Source of the DNA: Solidesulfovibrio alcoholivorans DSM 5433
Lineage (GTDB): Bacteria > Desulfobacterota > Desulfovibrionia > Desulfovibrionales > Desulfovibrionaceae
DNA length: 64,000 nt
Assembly: GCF_000702665.1 (NCBI RefSeq)
Contig: NZ_JNJA01000003.1
Coordinates: 248,001 to 312,000 of the forward strand
Reading direction: 5' to 3'
The position numbers and the translations under genes were made by a program. The first letter of the stretch is position 1; every line of letters begins with the position of its first letter. The notes beneath the pieces were generated by a model. That model did not search any database and was not told the origin of the DNA. It was given only the letters and a program-made list of their open reading frames with translations. Shown in pieces: positions 1 to 8,474 of this stretch.

Positions 1-1006
1 GCGTCAGCGGCAGCACCGAGCCGATCCATTGCGCCCACTCGGGCATGCCCTGGAAAGGAAACATGAACCCGGAAAGCAGGATGCTCGGCAGAAAGAAAAA
101 AAACGACATCTGCACGGCCTGCAACTGGTTCTGGGCGATGGTGGAAAAGGTGATGCCGACGCCGAGGTTGGCGGCGATAAACGGAAACGAGACCAGAAAC
201 AACAGCGGCAGGCTGCCGATTACCGGCACATGGAACAGCAGGCGCGCCGCCAGCACGATCAGGCCCATCTGCAAATACCCCACAATGATATAGGGCAGAA
301 TCTTGCCGAGCAGCACTTCCGTCGGCCGCACCGGCGTGATGAGCAGGTTTTCCATGGTGCCGCGCTCGCGTTCGCGCGTGATGGCGAGCGATGTGATGAT
401 GACGAGCGTCATGGTCAGCACCACCCCCATGAGCCCGGGCACGATGTTGTATTGCGTGATGGCCTCTGGGTTGTAGCGGGCGTGCAGGCGCAGGTCCACG
501 GGGCCTTCCCCGGCGCGCAACGACAACAGCGGCCCGGTCAGGTCGCGGTTGAAGGCGTCGGTTGCGGCCTGGCGGATGGCGGCCACGGCGTTGGACGTGG
601 CCGAAGGGTCGGTGGCGTCGGCTTCCAGCAAAACCACCGGGCGCTTGCCGCGGATGAGGTCGCGGCCGAAATTCTGCGGTATGGTCAGCACGAACTGGAT
701 GCGGCCCAGGCGCAGCAGTTCGTCGGCCTCGGCCTCCGTTCGCAGGTCCTGGGTGAACTGGAAATAGAGGCTGTTTTTCATGGCCGTGGCCATGTCGCGG
801 GAAAAGACCGAGCGGTCGTTGTCCAGTATCGCCGTGGGCAGATGTTTGGGATCGGAATTGATGGCGTAGCCGAAGAGAATAAGTTGGAGCAGCGGAATGC
901 CGACCATCATGCCGAAAGTCACGCGGTCGCGACGCATCTGGGTGAATTCCTTGGACACCATGGCCGCGAACCGCTTGGGCGAAAAAGTGAAAAGCTGTCG
1001 CATCAT
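1..1006 (-). CDS. ABC-2 type export permease (3' end outside window)
   Basis: Membrane subunit of an ABC exporter; 335 codons are visible and the C-terminus lies beyond the left edge. The protein opens MMRQLFTFSPKRFAAM, has a first membrane helix at about residues 31-48, a soluble loop of about 140 residues, then a membrane block starting near residue 190, followed by the RERERGTMENLL element typical of ABC2_membrane_3 / DrrB-YhhJ permeases. Its ATG overlaps the stop of the ATPase gene (ATGA, 1003-1006), so the two are translationally coupled. With the HlyD-like lipoprotein and TetR gene upstream this is the last visible gene of a four-gene efflux operon. The substrate cannot be read from the sequence. 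Confidence 0.9.
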   Translation of the reverse strand, partial: MMRQLFTFSPKRFAAMVSKEFTQMRRDRVTFGMMVGIPLLQLILFGYAINSDPKHLPTAILDNDRSVFSRDMATAMKNSLYFQFTQDLRTEAEADELLRLGRIQFVLTIPQNFGRDLIRGKRPVVLLEADATDPSATSNAVAAIRQAATDAFNRDLTGPLLSLRAGEGPVDLRLHARYNPEAITQYNIVPGLMGVVLTMTLVIITSLAITRERERGTMENLLITPVRPTEVLLGKILPYIIVGYLQMGLIVLAARLLFHVPVIGSLPLLFLVSFPFIAANLGVGITFSTIAQNQLQAVQMSFFFFLPSILLSGFMFPFQGMPEWAQWIGSVLPLT

Positions 1007-1926
1007 GTCGTCGCCTTGCGCATGAGGCTGATGAAGACCTCTTCGAGGTTGGAGGGAATCCGGCGCACGGCAAGGGGCTCGGCCGCATACGGCGCGAGGC
1101 TTTGCGTCAGGGCCGCTTCGTCGCGGCCGCTCACGTGCAGGGTCACGCCGAAGGCCACCACCTGCTCGACACCCGGCAGGCCGCGCAGCCTGTCGATGAG
1201 GTCGTAGAGTTTCGGCCCGGCGATCTCGAACGTGGCCAGCCCCTCGGCGGCCACGATCTCCGCCACCGTGCCCGTGGCCAGCAAGTGGCCGTAGGCGATG
1301 TAGGCCAGGCGGTGGCAGCGCTCGGCCTCGTCCATGTAGTGCGTGGAAATGAGCGCCGTGATGCCCTCGCCGGCGAGCTTGTGCACTTCGTCCCAGAAAT
1401 CGCGCCGCGCCATGGGATCGACGCCGGCCGTGGGCTCGTCGAGCAGCAGCAGCTTCGGTTCGTGGATCATGCAGGCGGAAAGCGCCAGGCGCTGCTTCCA
1501 GCCGCCGGAAAGCGTGCCGGCCAGCTGGTCGCGGAAGCGCCCCAGGTTCATGCGCTTGATGGTGCGGGCGATGGCCGTTGCGCGGTCCGCGACGCCGTAC
1601 ATGCGCGCGATGAAATCAAGGTTTTCCCGCACGGTCATATCTTCATAGAGCGAGAACTTCTGGGACATGTAGCCCACATGGGGCTTGATCAGTTCCGCCT
1701 GCTCGCGCACGTCGAAGCCCAGGCACGTGCCCGTGCCGTCGTCGGGGCGCAACAGCCCGCAGAGCATGCGGATGAACGTGGTCTTGCCCGAGCCGTTGGG
1801 CCCGAGAAAGCCGTAGATTTCCCCGCGTCCGACACGCATGTCGATGTGGTCCACCACGGTCTTTTTGCCGAAGATCTTGGTGAGCCCCGCGACGTCGATG
1901 ACCGGGGCCGCCGCGTCCGCGCTCAT
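1003..1926 (-). CDS. ABC exporter ATP-binding protein
   Basis: 307-residue cytoplasmic ATPase that powers the adjacent permease. It shows Walker A GPNGSGKT near residue 40, the signature LSGGWKQRL, Walker B LLLLDEPTAGVDP and the switch histidine in STHYMDEAER. The C-terminal 80 residues form the accessory domain common in DrrA/CcmA-type drug-export ATPases. The start is ATG 1926, which overlaps the stop of the HlyD gene as ATGA; its own stop overlaps the permease start the same way. This tight coupling supports one transcription unit running tetR-hlyD-ATPase-permease on the minus strand. Only one nucleotide-binding domain is present, so it probably works as a homodimer. Confidence 0.93.
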   Translation of the reverse strand: MSADAAAPVIDVAGLTKIFGKKTVVDHIDMRVGRGEIYGFLGPNGSGKTTFIRMLCGLLRPDDGTGTCLGFDVREQAELIKPHVGYMSQKFSLYEDMTVRENLDFIARMYGVADRATAIARTIKRMNLGRFRDQLAGTLSGGWKQRLALSACMIHEPKLLLLDEPTAGVDPMARRDFWDEVHKLAGEGITALISTHYMDEAERCHRLAYIAYGHLLATGTVAEIVAAEGLATFEIAGPKLYDLIDRLRGLPGVEQVVAFGVTLHVSGRDEAALTQSLAPYAAEPLAVRRIPSNLEEVFISLMRKATT

Positions 1927-2900
1927 GACGCGCCACCGCCCGCTTCCGGCGTCACGTCCACGGGTTGCCCGGGATGCATCCGCGCCGCCACGTCCGGGGC
2001 AAACCGCCCCTCGACCATGATGACGAGCTTTTCGCGAAAGCCCTGGCTGTAGATGACCGGCGGCGTGTATTCCACCGAGGGCGCGATGTAGGAGACGGTG
2101 GCCGCGACGGGCGCGCCGCCGTCGAAAGCCACGCGCAGGCGCTGCCCCAGGGCGAGGGAGCCGGCCACGGCCTCGGGCACGAAAAAGCGCACCTTGACGT
2201 TCGCCGGCGGCAAGAGCGTCACCACAGGGCTTCCCGCCGCCACCCATTCGCCCGCGTAGTGCAGCACGTCGTAGACCAGACCGGAGACGCCGGCGGCCTG
2301 CGTCATCTGGCCGAGGTTCCAGCGCGCCTGGTCCAGGGCGGCCCTGGCGGCCTCCACGGCGGCCTTGGCGGCGAGGATCTGGTCCACGCGGCTCGGCAGC
2401 TTGCCCGTGGCCAGCTTGGCTTCCAGTTCCCGCACCTGCTGCTTGTCCCGGGCATGGGTCGTGCGCGAGGTGTCGAGTTCCTCCTTGGCGATGACGGCAT
2501 CGCCGTACAGTTTGATACGGCGGTCGTATTCCAGGGAGGAAAGCGTGTGCGAGGCCTCGGCCCGGCGCAGGTCGGCTTCGATCTGCGCGATCTCCTCCGG
2601 CCGCAGCCCCTTTTGCCTGTCGTGCAGCGTGTCCTCGGCCTGGCGCAGATCGGCCTCGGCCAGGGCGACGCCCGCGGTCTCGTAGGCGTGCTCCAACACA
2701 TAAAGCGTTTGCCCGGCCTCCGCCACGTCGCCCCGAGCCACGTCGAGCGCGTCCAGCCGCCCGGCGATCTTGCCGGCCACGTACACGAATTCGCCCTCGA
2801 TATACCCCTGGTAGGCCGACGAGCCCTTGGACTCGCACCCGGCAAGCAGAAGCAGCACAAGGAGAAGCGCGGGAAAAACGAAACGGTCAGTCGTTTTCAT
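1923..2900 (-). CDS. HlyD-family membrane-fusion lipoprotein
   Basis: 325-residue periplasmic adaptor (HlyD/YbhG type) linking the inner-membrane ABC exporter to the outer membrane. The N-terminus is a lipoprotein signal with lipobox LLAGC, followed by CES, so lipidation is likely and the residue after Cys is Glu rather than Asp. A first lipoyl half (YIEGEFVYVAGKIAGRL) is followed by a long Ala/Glu-rich helical hairpin (about residues 75-200), a second lipoyl half, and a beta-barrel ending near PGQPVDVTPEAG. The start at ATG 2900 lies inside the 3' end of the tetR gene (14-base overlap). Neighbouring ATPase and permease confirm the exporter role; cargo unknown. Confidence 0.9.
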   Translation of the reverse strand: MKTTDRFVFPALLLVLLLLAGCESKGSSAYQGYIEGEFVYVAGKIAGRLDALDVARGDVAEAGQTLYVLEHAYETAGVALAEADLRQAEDTLHDRQKGLRPEEIAQIEADLRRAEASHTLSSLEYDRRIKLYGDAVIAKEELDTSRTTHARDKQQVRELEAKLATGKLPSRVDQILAAKAAVEAARAALDQARWNLGQMTQAAGVSGLVYDVLHYAGEWVAAGSPVVTLLPPANVKVRFFVPEAVAGSLALGQRLRVAFDGGAPVAATVSYIAPSVEYTPPVIYSQGFREKLVIMVEGRFAPDVAARMHPGQPVDVTPEAGGGAS

Positions 2901-3564
2901 GGCCTGTCTCCTGGGACGCGTCCGGTTGGGCCGGGGCGGCCAGCCCCTTGCCGAGCAGCCCTCCGACGAAGGCCGCGGCATCGGCCAGGGGCGAATCGAG
3001 CCGCAGCCCAAGTCCCTGCGACGCGGCAGCGAACCGCGCCCGCAGCGGCTCGGACAGGCTGTAGACGACCATGGTCCCGACGAGCGTCAGGTGCACGAGA
3101 ACGGGCTCGGCCGGGACGAGCGCCCCTTGCGCCGCACCCTTTTCCAGGATGCCGCGCGTGACGCCGAAGATGCGGCGAAATTCCGCCATGGCCGCCGCCG
3201 GCATGTTGGCCCCGCCCGAGGCCATCTCCAGGGCCATGATGCGCGGCAGCATGGGCAGCTTGGTGAAAAGCCCGGCCAGGGCCGTGGCCAGGGCGGTGAA
3301 GGCCTCGCCCGGCGTGCCGCACGAACCCGGCGCGCCGGCCGCCTGCTCCAGCGCGCCGGCCACCTGGCCGAACAGGTGGAGCATGACGGTTTCGTAGAGC
3401 TTTTCCTTGTTGCCCACGTGGTAGTAGAGGCCGGCTTTGTTGACCCCGGCGCGCCTGGCGATGGCGTCCACCTTGGCCCCGGAAAAACCTGCCCGGCCGA
3501 ATTCCTCGGCCGCCGCTTCGAGGATGCGTTCCCGGACCGAATCCGGGGCATTGGCTATGACCAT
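2887..3564 (-). CDS. TetR-family transcriptional regulator
   Basis: 225-residue repressor with the TetR helix-turn-helix at the N-terminus (RERILEAAAEEFGRAGFSGA, then VDAIARRAGVNKAGLYYHVG) and a variable ligand-binding C-terminal domain. It heads the minus-strand exporter operon and overlaps the hlyD start. ATG 3564 is preferred because an AAGG lies nine bases upstream; a TTG at 3573 would extend the protein by three residues but has no usable spacing. A palindrome sits 18-36 bases upstream of the ATG and overlaps the predicted -10, so self-repression with relief by the exporter's substrate is the simplest model. Confidence 0.92.
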   Translation of the reverse strand: MVIANAPDSVRERILEAAAEEFGRAGFSGAKVDAIARRAGVNKAGLYYHVGNKEKLYETVMLHLFGQVAGALEQAAGAPGSCGTPGEAFTALATALAGLFTKLPMLPRIMALEMASGGANMPAAAMAEFRRIFGVTRGILEKGAAQGALVPAEPVLVHLTLVGTMVVYSLSEPLRARFAAASQGLGLRLDSPLADAAAFVGGLLGKGLAAPAQPDASQETGHEND

Positions 3565-3581
3565 ATGTTTCAACCTTTTCG

Positions 3582-3620
3582 TTTAACCAAACGGTTAAAA
3601 CATCCGGTTGTCCCCGTCAA
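3582..3620 (-). promoter_or_regulatory. Promoter and TetR-type operator of the exporter operon
   Basis: Reading the minus strand, TTGACG (3620-3615) is followed after 17 bases by TAACCG (3597-3592) as a weak -10. The inverted repeat TTTAACC-AAAC-GGTTAAA at 3582-3599 covers that -10. A 7-bp palindrome overlapping the promoter directly before a tetR gene is the usual autoregulatory arrangement; binding itself is inferred. Confidence 0.6.
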
Positions 3621-3718
3621 GGATGCCGAACGCGCCGGGAACGCTTTTCATTTGCGTGAAAGCGGTGTAATCCGAAGTGCGGCCGGCCCACGCAAGGGGC
3701 GCATGAAGCCGACATACC

Positions 3719-4525
3719 ATGACCGACGCCATCACACTTCTTCTTTCCCCGGCAGCTTATGTCGGCAGGACGGCACTGACCGTCATCGCCGAGCTCGGAG
3801 GCTTCTGCATCTTCCTGGTCCAGGGGCTCTGGCGCATCGTCGTGCCCGCGCCACCTTTGCGCAAGATCGTGCAGCAGGTCTACTTCATCGGGGTCAAGTC
3901 CATCTTCGTCATCGTGCTCATAGGGCTTTTCACGGGCATGGTGCTCGGGCTGCAAGGCTATTACACCCTGGTCAAGTTCGGTTCGGAGGGGCTTCTTGGC
4001 GCGGCCGTGGCCCTGTCCATCATCCGGGAGCTCGGGCCGGTACTGACGGCCATCATGATCACGGGCCGCGCGGGCTCGTCCATGGCCGCGGAAATCGGCA
4101 TCATGCGCATCTCGGAGCAGATCGACGCCCTGTGGACCATGGGCATCAACCCCATGCGCTTTCTCATTGCGCCAAGGCTTGCCGCCTCGCTGCTTTGCTT
4201 TCCGCTTTTGACCGCCATTTTCGACGTGGTGGGCATCTGCGGCGGCTACCTCACGGGCGTGGTGCTTTTGGGCATCAACCCCGGCGTCTATTTCGACCGC
4301 ATCGACGCGGCCGTGGAGATGGGCGACGTGACCGGCGGCTTCGTCAAGTCGCTGCTCTTCGCCGTGCTCGTGGCGGCCATCAGCTGCTACGAGGGCTATT
4401 TCACCCATGCCCGACGGGACGGGTTCGGGGCCAAGGGCGTCAGCCTCGCCACCACGGCGGCGGTGGTCTTCTCCTGCGTCGCCATCCTGGTGGCGGACTA
4501 CGTCCTGACCTCGTTTCTCCTGTGA
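3719..4525 (+). CDS. mlaE: MlaE-family lipid-transport permease
   Basis: 268-residue inner-membrane permease of the MCE/Mla system that moves phospholipid between inner and outer membranes. About five hydrophobic segments are visible, with the family hallmark blocks LGLQGYYTLVKFGSE, IIRELGPVLTAIMITGRAGS and EIGIMRISEQIDAL in the middle third. It starts at ATG 3719, 98 bases from the tetR operator on the opposite strand. mlaD, mlaC and mlaA follow in order. The gap to mlaD is only 57 bases and has no room for the ATPase MlaF, which normally sits beside mlaE. Confidence 0.93.
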   Translation: MTDAITLLLSPAAYVGRTALTVIAELGGFCIFLVQGLWRIVVPAPPLRKIVQQVYFIGVKSIFVIVLIGLFTGMVLGLQGYYTLVKFGSEGLLGAAVALSIIRELGPVLTAIMITGRAGSSMAAEIGIMRISEQIDALWTMGINPMRFLIAPRLAASLLCFPLLTAIFDVVGICGGYLTGVVLLGINPGVYFDRIDAAVEMGDVTGGFVKSLLFAVLVAAISCYEGYFTHARRDGFGAKGVSLATTAAVVFSCVAILVADYVLTSFLL

Positions 4526-4582
4526 GGGCGCAAGGCGGGCCGTGTTGCAACTTCGGCGGGATATCCGTAAAAGGCCAGTGGC

Positions 4583-5032
4583 ATGAAAAAATACTCCATG
4601 GAAACCACGGTCGGGATCTTTGTCCTGGCGGGGCTTATGTGCGTGGCCTACCTGACCGTCAAGCTCGGCAAGCTCGAGGTGCTCGGCGGCGACCGGTATC
4701 CGGTGACGGCCCGGTTCAAGGACGTGACGGGGCTCAAAAACGGCGCGTACGTGGAAATGGCCGGCGTGCGCATCGGCCGGGTGGCGGGGATCAACCTCGA
4801 CACCAAGGACAACATGGCGCTCGTCACCCTCGACATCGACAAGGGCGTGCGCCTCACCGACGATTCCATCGCCTCCATCAAGACCAGCGGCCTGATCGGC
4901 GACAAGTTCGTCAAGATTTCCCCCGGCGGCTCGGACGACGTTCTCGGCCCGGGCGGGCTGATCGTCGAGACGGAGCCTTCCGTGGACCTTGGCGACCTCA
5001 TCGGCAAGTATGTTTTCGGCGGCGTGAAATAA
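4583..5032 (+). CDS. mlaD: MlaD-type MCE-domain substrate-binding protein
   Basis: 149-residue protein anchored by one N-terminal helix (TVGIFVLAGLMCVAYLTV) with a single MCE domain (about residues 38-118) facing the periplasm. The MCE core reads VTARFKDVTGLKNGAYVEMA, then GVRIGRVAGI and IKTSGLIGDKFVKISPGG. MlaD hexamers bind lipid and pass it between MlaE and the soluble carrier MlaC. The length is slightly below E. coli MlaD (183), lacking much of its C-terminal helix. It follows mlaE by 57 bases and precedes mlaC by 44. Confidence 0.93.
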   Translation: MKKYSMETTVGIFVLAGLMCVAYLTVKLGKLEVLGGDRYPVTARFKDVTGLKNGAYVEMAGVRIGRVAGINLDTKDNMALVTLDIDKGVRLTDDSIASIKTSGLIGDKFVKISPGGSDDVLGPGGLIVETEPSVDLGDLIGKYVFGGVK

Positions 5033-5076
5033 CACACGCCCCAGCAACCCCGTCACTTGAACGCGTGGAAATCCTT

Positions 5077-5667
5077 ATGCATCGTTTCGCAAGCCGCATG
5101 TTTTTAGCCCTCGCGATCGTCGCCGTCCTGGCCGCGCCTGCGCTGGCCGGAGCGCCCACCGAAGCCTTGAGCGCCTCCATCGACAAAGTCATCGCCCTGC
5201 TCGCCGATCCAGCCTACAAGAATCCCGACACCCGCCCGACCATGCGGACCAAGCTCATCACGGCCATCGACGCCGTCTTCGACATGAAGGAGCTTTCCCG
5301 CCGGGCGCTTGGCGCGCAGTGGAACAAGTTCACCCCCGAGCAGCAGCAGCGTTTCGTGACCGCGTTCGGGCAGCTTCTCCAGAATACGTACCTTGACAAA
5401 ATCGAAAGCTACACCGATGAAAAGGTGCAGTATCTCAAGGAACAGGACCTGGGACCCGGCAAGGCCGAAGTGGACACCAAGGTCGTCGGCAAAGGCAAGG
5501 AGATCCCCATCTCCTACCGCTTGTCCGATCACAACGGCTGGAAGGTCTACGACGTGGTCATCGAAGGCGTAAGCCTCGTGCAGAATTACCGCACCCAGTT
5601 CGGCCAGATCCTGGTAAACGAAACGCCGGATGCGCTGATCGCGAAGATCACCGCAAAAAGGTCCTGA
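5077..5667 (+). CDS. mlaC: MlaC periplasmic phospholipid carrier
   Basis: 196-residue secreted protein with a Sec signal peptide (FLALAIVAVLAAPALA, cleavage after ALAGA) and the Tol-Ttg2/MlaC fold. Recognisable blocks are IDAVFDMKELSRRALG, FVTAFGQLLQNTYLDKI and the C-terminal DHNGWKVYDVVIEGVSLV then NYRTQFGQIL. It shuttles phospholipid between MlaD in the inner membrane and MlaA in the outer membrane. ATG 5077 was chosen because it opens the signal peptide and has GTGGAA upstream; the longer open frame upstream has no homology. Confidence 0.93.
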   Translation: MHRFASRMFLALAIVAVLAAPALAGAPTEALSASIDKVIALLADPAYKNPDTRPTMRTKLITAIDAVFDMKELSRRALGAQWNKFTPEQQQRFVTAFGQLLQNTYLDKIESYTDEKVQYLKEQDLGPGKAEVDTKVVGKGKEIPISYRLSDHNGWKVYDVVIEGVSLVQNYRTQFGQILVNETPDALIAKITAKRS

Positions 5668-5758
5668 CCGGCCAGGGCCGCGCGGCTCCCAACGACACCG
5701 CGACGCCTTGGCCCGAAGAACCGGAAACGCTACGGACCGCCTTGCCGGGGAATACCTT

Positions 5759-6586
5759 ATGCCAACCTCCTTGCCGCGCAACACCCTCCTTGTCCTGCTC
5801 GCCGCCCTGCTCCTGGCCGCTCCCATCTGCCAGGCGGCCGGAACGCCGATCAACCAGGAAAGCCCCAAACCGGCCGTCGCCGCCCCTGCCGCGTCCACGG
5901 CAGCGACCACTCCGGCACAGGCCGACGAAGACTACGCCGAAACCGCGCCCGCGCCCATCGCCGATCCGTTCTACCATTGGAACAAATTCTGGTTCGGCTT
6001 CAACCACCTGTTCTACAGCGGGCTCATGCGCCCCTTCGCCAAGGGGTACGCCTTCATCGTCCCGTCCATGGTCCGCAAGGGGCTCAGCAACGCCTACCAG
6101 AATTTCATCTTCCCCATCCGCTTCGTAAACGCCCTGCTCCAGCTCAATTTCACCAAGGCTTCCAAGGAGTTCGGGCGGTTCATGATCAACACCACCCTCG
6201 GTGTCGGCGGGCTCATGGACGTGGCCAAGTCCGATCCGAACCTCCAGCCCGGCAACGAGGACTTCGGCCAGACGCTGGGGTTCTGGGGCATCGGCGACGG
6301 CTTCTACATCGTCTGGCCGTTCCTCGGCCCCTCCTCCGCGCGCGACTCCGTGGGCTTGGCCGGCGACGCCGTGGCCAACCCGCTGTTCTGGATCTTCGGC
6401 CCCTGGTCCATCCAGGGCGAGGACAACCCCTGGTATCTGTCCTACGTCGTCAAGGCCGGCGACGTGTTCAACAACCTGCCCGAGACCCTCGAGACCTACG
6501 ACAGCGTGACCAAGCCGGCGGTCGATCCCTACAGCGCCATAAAGGACGCCTACATCCAGTTCCGCCGCAACGCCGTTTCCCAATAG
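5759..6586 (+). CDS. mlaA: MlaA (VacJ) outer-membrane lipid-asymmetry protein
   Basis: 275-residue VacJ-family protein. After a signal sequence and a Pro/Ala-rich linker the core starts at ADPFYHWNKFWFGFNHLFY and includes FVNALLQLNFTKASKEFGRF, FGQTLGFWGIGDGFYIVWP and GPSSARDSVG, all typical of MlaA, which sits in the outer membrane and removes misplaced phospholipid. The start is ATG 5759 with GGGG eight bases upstream. The Cys in LLLAAPICQA is not in a canonical lipobox (Pro and Ile at -2/-1), so signal peptidase I cleavage is also possible, unlike E. coli MlaA, a lipoprotein. It is the last gene of the mlaEDCA run. Confidence 0.92.
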   Translation: MPTSLPRNTLLVLLAALLLAAPICQAAGTPINQESPKPAVAAPAASTAATTPAQADEDYAETAPAPIADPFYHWNKFWFGFNHLFYSGLMRPFAKGYAFIVPSMVRKGLSNAYQNFIFPIRFVNALLQLNFTKASKEFGRFMINTTLGVGGLMDVAKSDPNLQPGNEDFGQTLGFWGIGDGFYIVWPFLGPSSARDSVGLAGDAVANPLFWIFGPWSIQGEDNPWYLSYVVKAGDVFNNLPETLETYDSVTKPAVDPYSAIKDAYIQFRRNAVSQ

Positions 6587-6634
6587 CACGTTGCGCCTGC
6601 CGCCGCCGCGCCCCGGGCGCGGCGGCGGTCGCGT

Positions 6635-7495
6635 ATGCAAAACCCGCCCTCCGCATTCTCCGCATCTCCGACAAGCGACAACCTTATCGCCAAGGCCCTG
6701 CCCTTCCTGGGACCGGGCGCGCTGGCCGTGCGGGCCAGCTATCGCCGCCAACGCTTTTCCCGCCACGCCCACGACGGCTACGCCCTGGGCGTCATCGAAT
6801 CCGGCGCCCTGGCCTTCCGCTACCGGGGGAGCAACCTCGTGGCCCCGGCCGGCAGCGTCAACCTCGTCCAGCCGGGCGTGCCCCACGACGGCGAACCGGC
6901 CCTGCCCGAGGGCTGGCGCTACCGCATGCTCTATCTGCCGCCCGAGGCCCTGGCCCGGGTCCTGCCCGAAGGCGCGGCCCTGCCCTCTTTCCGCCAGGGC
7001 GTCATCGAGGACCCGGGGCTTGCGGCCATGGTCGCCGCCGCCCACCGCCGCATCCTTTCGCCTTTGGCGAGCGATCTGGCCCGCGAAACCTGCGTGCTTG
7101 CACTCCTGGCGACCTGGATCGCGCGCTATGCCGCGCAGCCCGCGCCCGCGCGCGACCCCGGCCCCGAGCCCCGGGCCGTGCGCATGGCCCTGGACATCCT
7201 GGCCGCGCGCTTTCGCGAGAACGTCACGCTCGGCGAGCTCGCCGCCGCCGCGAGCCTTTCCCCCTGGCACTTCGCCCGTGCCGTCACCCGCCACACCGGC
7301 CTGCCGCCCCACGCCCACCTGCTGGCCAACCGCCTGCGCGCCGCCCGCGCTGCCCTGTCCGGCCCCGAACGCCTGGCCGACATCGCCTCCGACACGGGGT
7401 TCGCCGATCAGAGCCACCTGACCCGCGCCTTCGTGCGCCGTTTCGGCCTCACGCCCGGGGCCTACCGCAAGATCGTTCAAAACGTCGACGCGTAA
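6635..7495 (+). CDS. AraC-family transcriptional regulator
   Basis: 286-residue regulator. Residues about 20-130 form a cupin-like AraC-binding domain (RFSRHAHDGYALGVIESG and the PGVPHDG loop), and the C-terminal 100 residues carry the two helix-turn-helix units: FRENVTLGELAAAASLSPWH and ERLADIASDTGFADQSHLTR, ending in the family motif FGLTPGAYRK. It lies 40 bases upstream of an EamA exporter in the same direction, the common pairing in which the regulator controls the transporter in response to the exported compound. Ligand unknown. Confidence 0.9.
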   Translation: MQNPPSAFSASPTSDNLIAKALPFLGPGALAVRASYRRQRFSRHAHDGYALGVIESGALAFRYRGSNLVAPAGSVNLVQPGVPHDGEPALPEGWRYRMLYLPPEALARVLPEGAALPSFRQGVIEDPGLAAMVAAAHRRILSPLASDLARETCVLALLATWIARYAAQPAPARDPGPEPRAVRMALDILAARFRENVTLGELAAAASLSPWHFARAVTRHTGLPPHAHLLANRLRAARAALSGPERLADIASDTGFADQSHLTRAFVRRFGLTPGAYRKIVQNVDA

Positions 7496-7535
7496 AACAC
7501 GTACGCCTGCGCCAACGTCTTTTTTCGGAGGAGAC

Positions 7536-8474
7536 ATGGCGACACGCGTCAAAGCCGTGGCCGCGCTCATCGCGGCCATGATCCTGGTAGGCTCCTCGCT
7601 GGCCACGGGCCGTGTCCTGGTCGCGACCCTGCCCATCCATTTCGCTTCGTTGCTGCGCTTTGCCCTGGCGAGCCTCGTGCTCGCGCCCCTTGTCCTCGTG
7701 CGCGAAGGCCGGCTGCCGCACCTGTCCCGACGAAGCCTCGCCATCGTGTTCGCCCAGGCCCTGTGCGGTTCCTTCCTCTTTACGGTCTGCCTGCTGTCCG
7801 GGCTGCGCCTGACCGGCGCGGCCGAAGCCGGCGTGACCGCAGCCGCGACGCCCGCCGCCGTGGCGCTCATGGGCTGGCTGCTGTTCCGGGAACGGCCCTC
7901 CGGCCGGGCCGTCGGCGGCATCCTCGCGACCATGGCCGGCATCGCCGTCCTTACCGCCGGCGCGGGCGCGGCACAGGGCCCCGCCCCCTTGCAGGGCAAT
8001 GCCCTGGTCCTTTGCGCCGTAGTCTTCGAGGCGGCCTTCCTGCTGCTGCGCCGCGCCGTGCCCGAGCCGCTCTCCCCGCTTGGCGCGGCGCTATGGGTCT
8101 CGCTTTGCGGCACGGCCCTCTTCCTTGGGCCAGGGCTCTGGCAGGCCGGCGACATCACCGCCGCGGACCTGACGCCGACGGCCGTGGCGGCCGTGCTCCA
8201 CTACGCCCTCGGCGTCACGGTCGCAGCCTATGTGTGCTGGTTCTACGGCGTGGTGCGGGTGGATGCGGCCACGGCCGGCGTGGCCACGGGAATCATGCCC
8301 GTGGCGGCCCTGGCCTTTGCGGCGCTGGTGTGCGGGGAACGGATCGGCTGGCGGGAGATGGCCGGCTGCGCGGCCGTGCTGGCCGGCATCGTCTGTCTGG
8401 CCACGGCAGGAACGGCACGCCCGGCCCGGACCGCCGTCGCAGGGGCGGTCCGGGTCGAACGTCACGACTCATGA
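7536..8474 (+). CDS. EamA/DMT-superfamily metabolite exporter
   Basis: 312-residue inner-membrane protein with about ten hydrophobic segments in two EamA repeats. The first ends around GVTAAATPAAVALMGWLLF, the second around AATAGVATGIMPVAALAFAA followed by GERIGWREMAG, the typical repeat end. A strong GGAGGAG lies ahead of ATG 7536. Paired with the AraC gene upstream it is probably an amino-acid or metabolite efflux permease (RhaT/YdcZ-like group); the substrate is not deducible. Its last six bases overlap the convergent lipoprotein gene. Confidence 0.88.
   Translation: MATRVKAVAALIAAMILVGSSLATGRVLVATLPIHFASLLRFALASLVLAPLVLVREGRLPHLSRRSLAIVFAQALCGSFLFTVCLLSGLRLTGAAEAGVTAAATPAAVALMGWLLFRERPSGRAVGGILATMAGIAVLTAGAGAAQGPAPLQGNALVLCAVVFEAAFLLLRRAVPEPLSPLGAALWVSLCGTALFLGPGLWQAGDITAADLTPTAVAAVLHYALGVTVAAYVCWFYGVVRVDAATAGVATGIMPVAALAFAALVCGERIGWREMAGCAAVLAGIVCLATAGTARPARTAVAGAVRVERHDS

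Noticed and set aside
2827-5076. Long open frame on plus antisense to hlyD/tetR and ahead of mlaC
   Set aside because: Only its last 196 codons (mlaC) have homology; the rest shadows tetR, mlaE and mlaD.
5759-5850. Lipobox in MlaA signal sequence
   Set aside because: Cys preceded by Pro-Ile does not fit the lipobox; recorded as uncertain rather than called.
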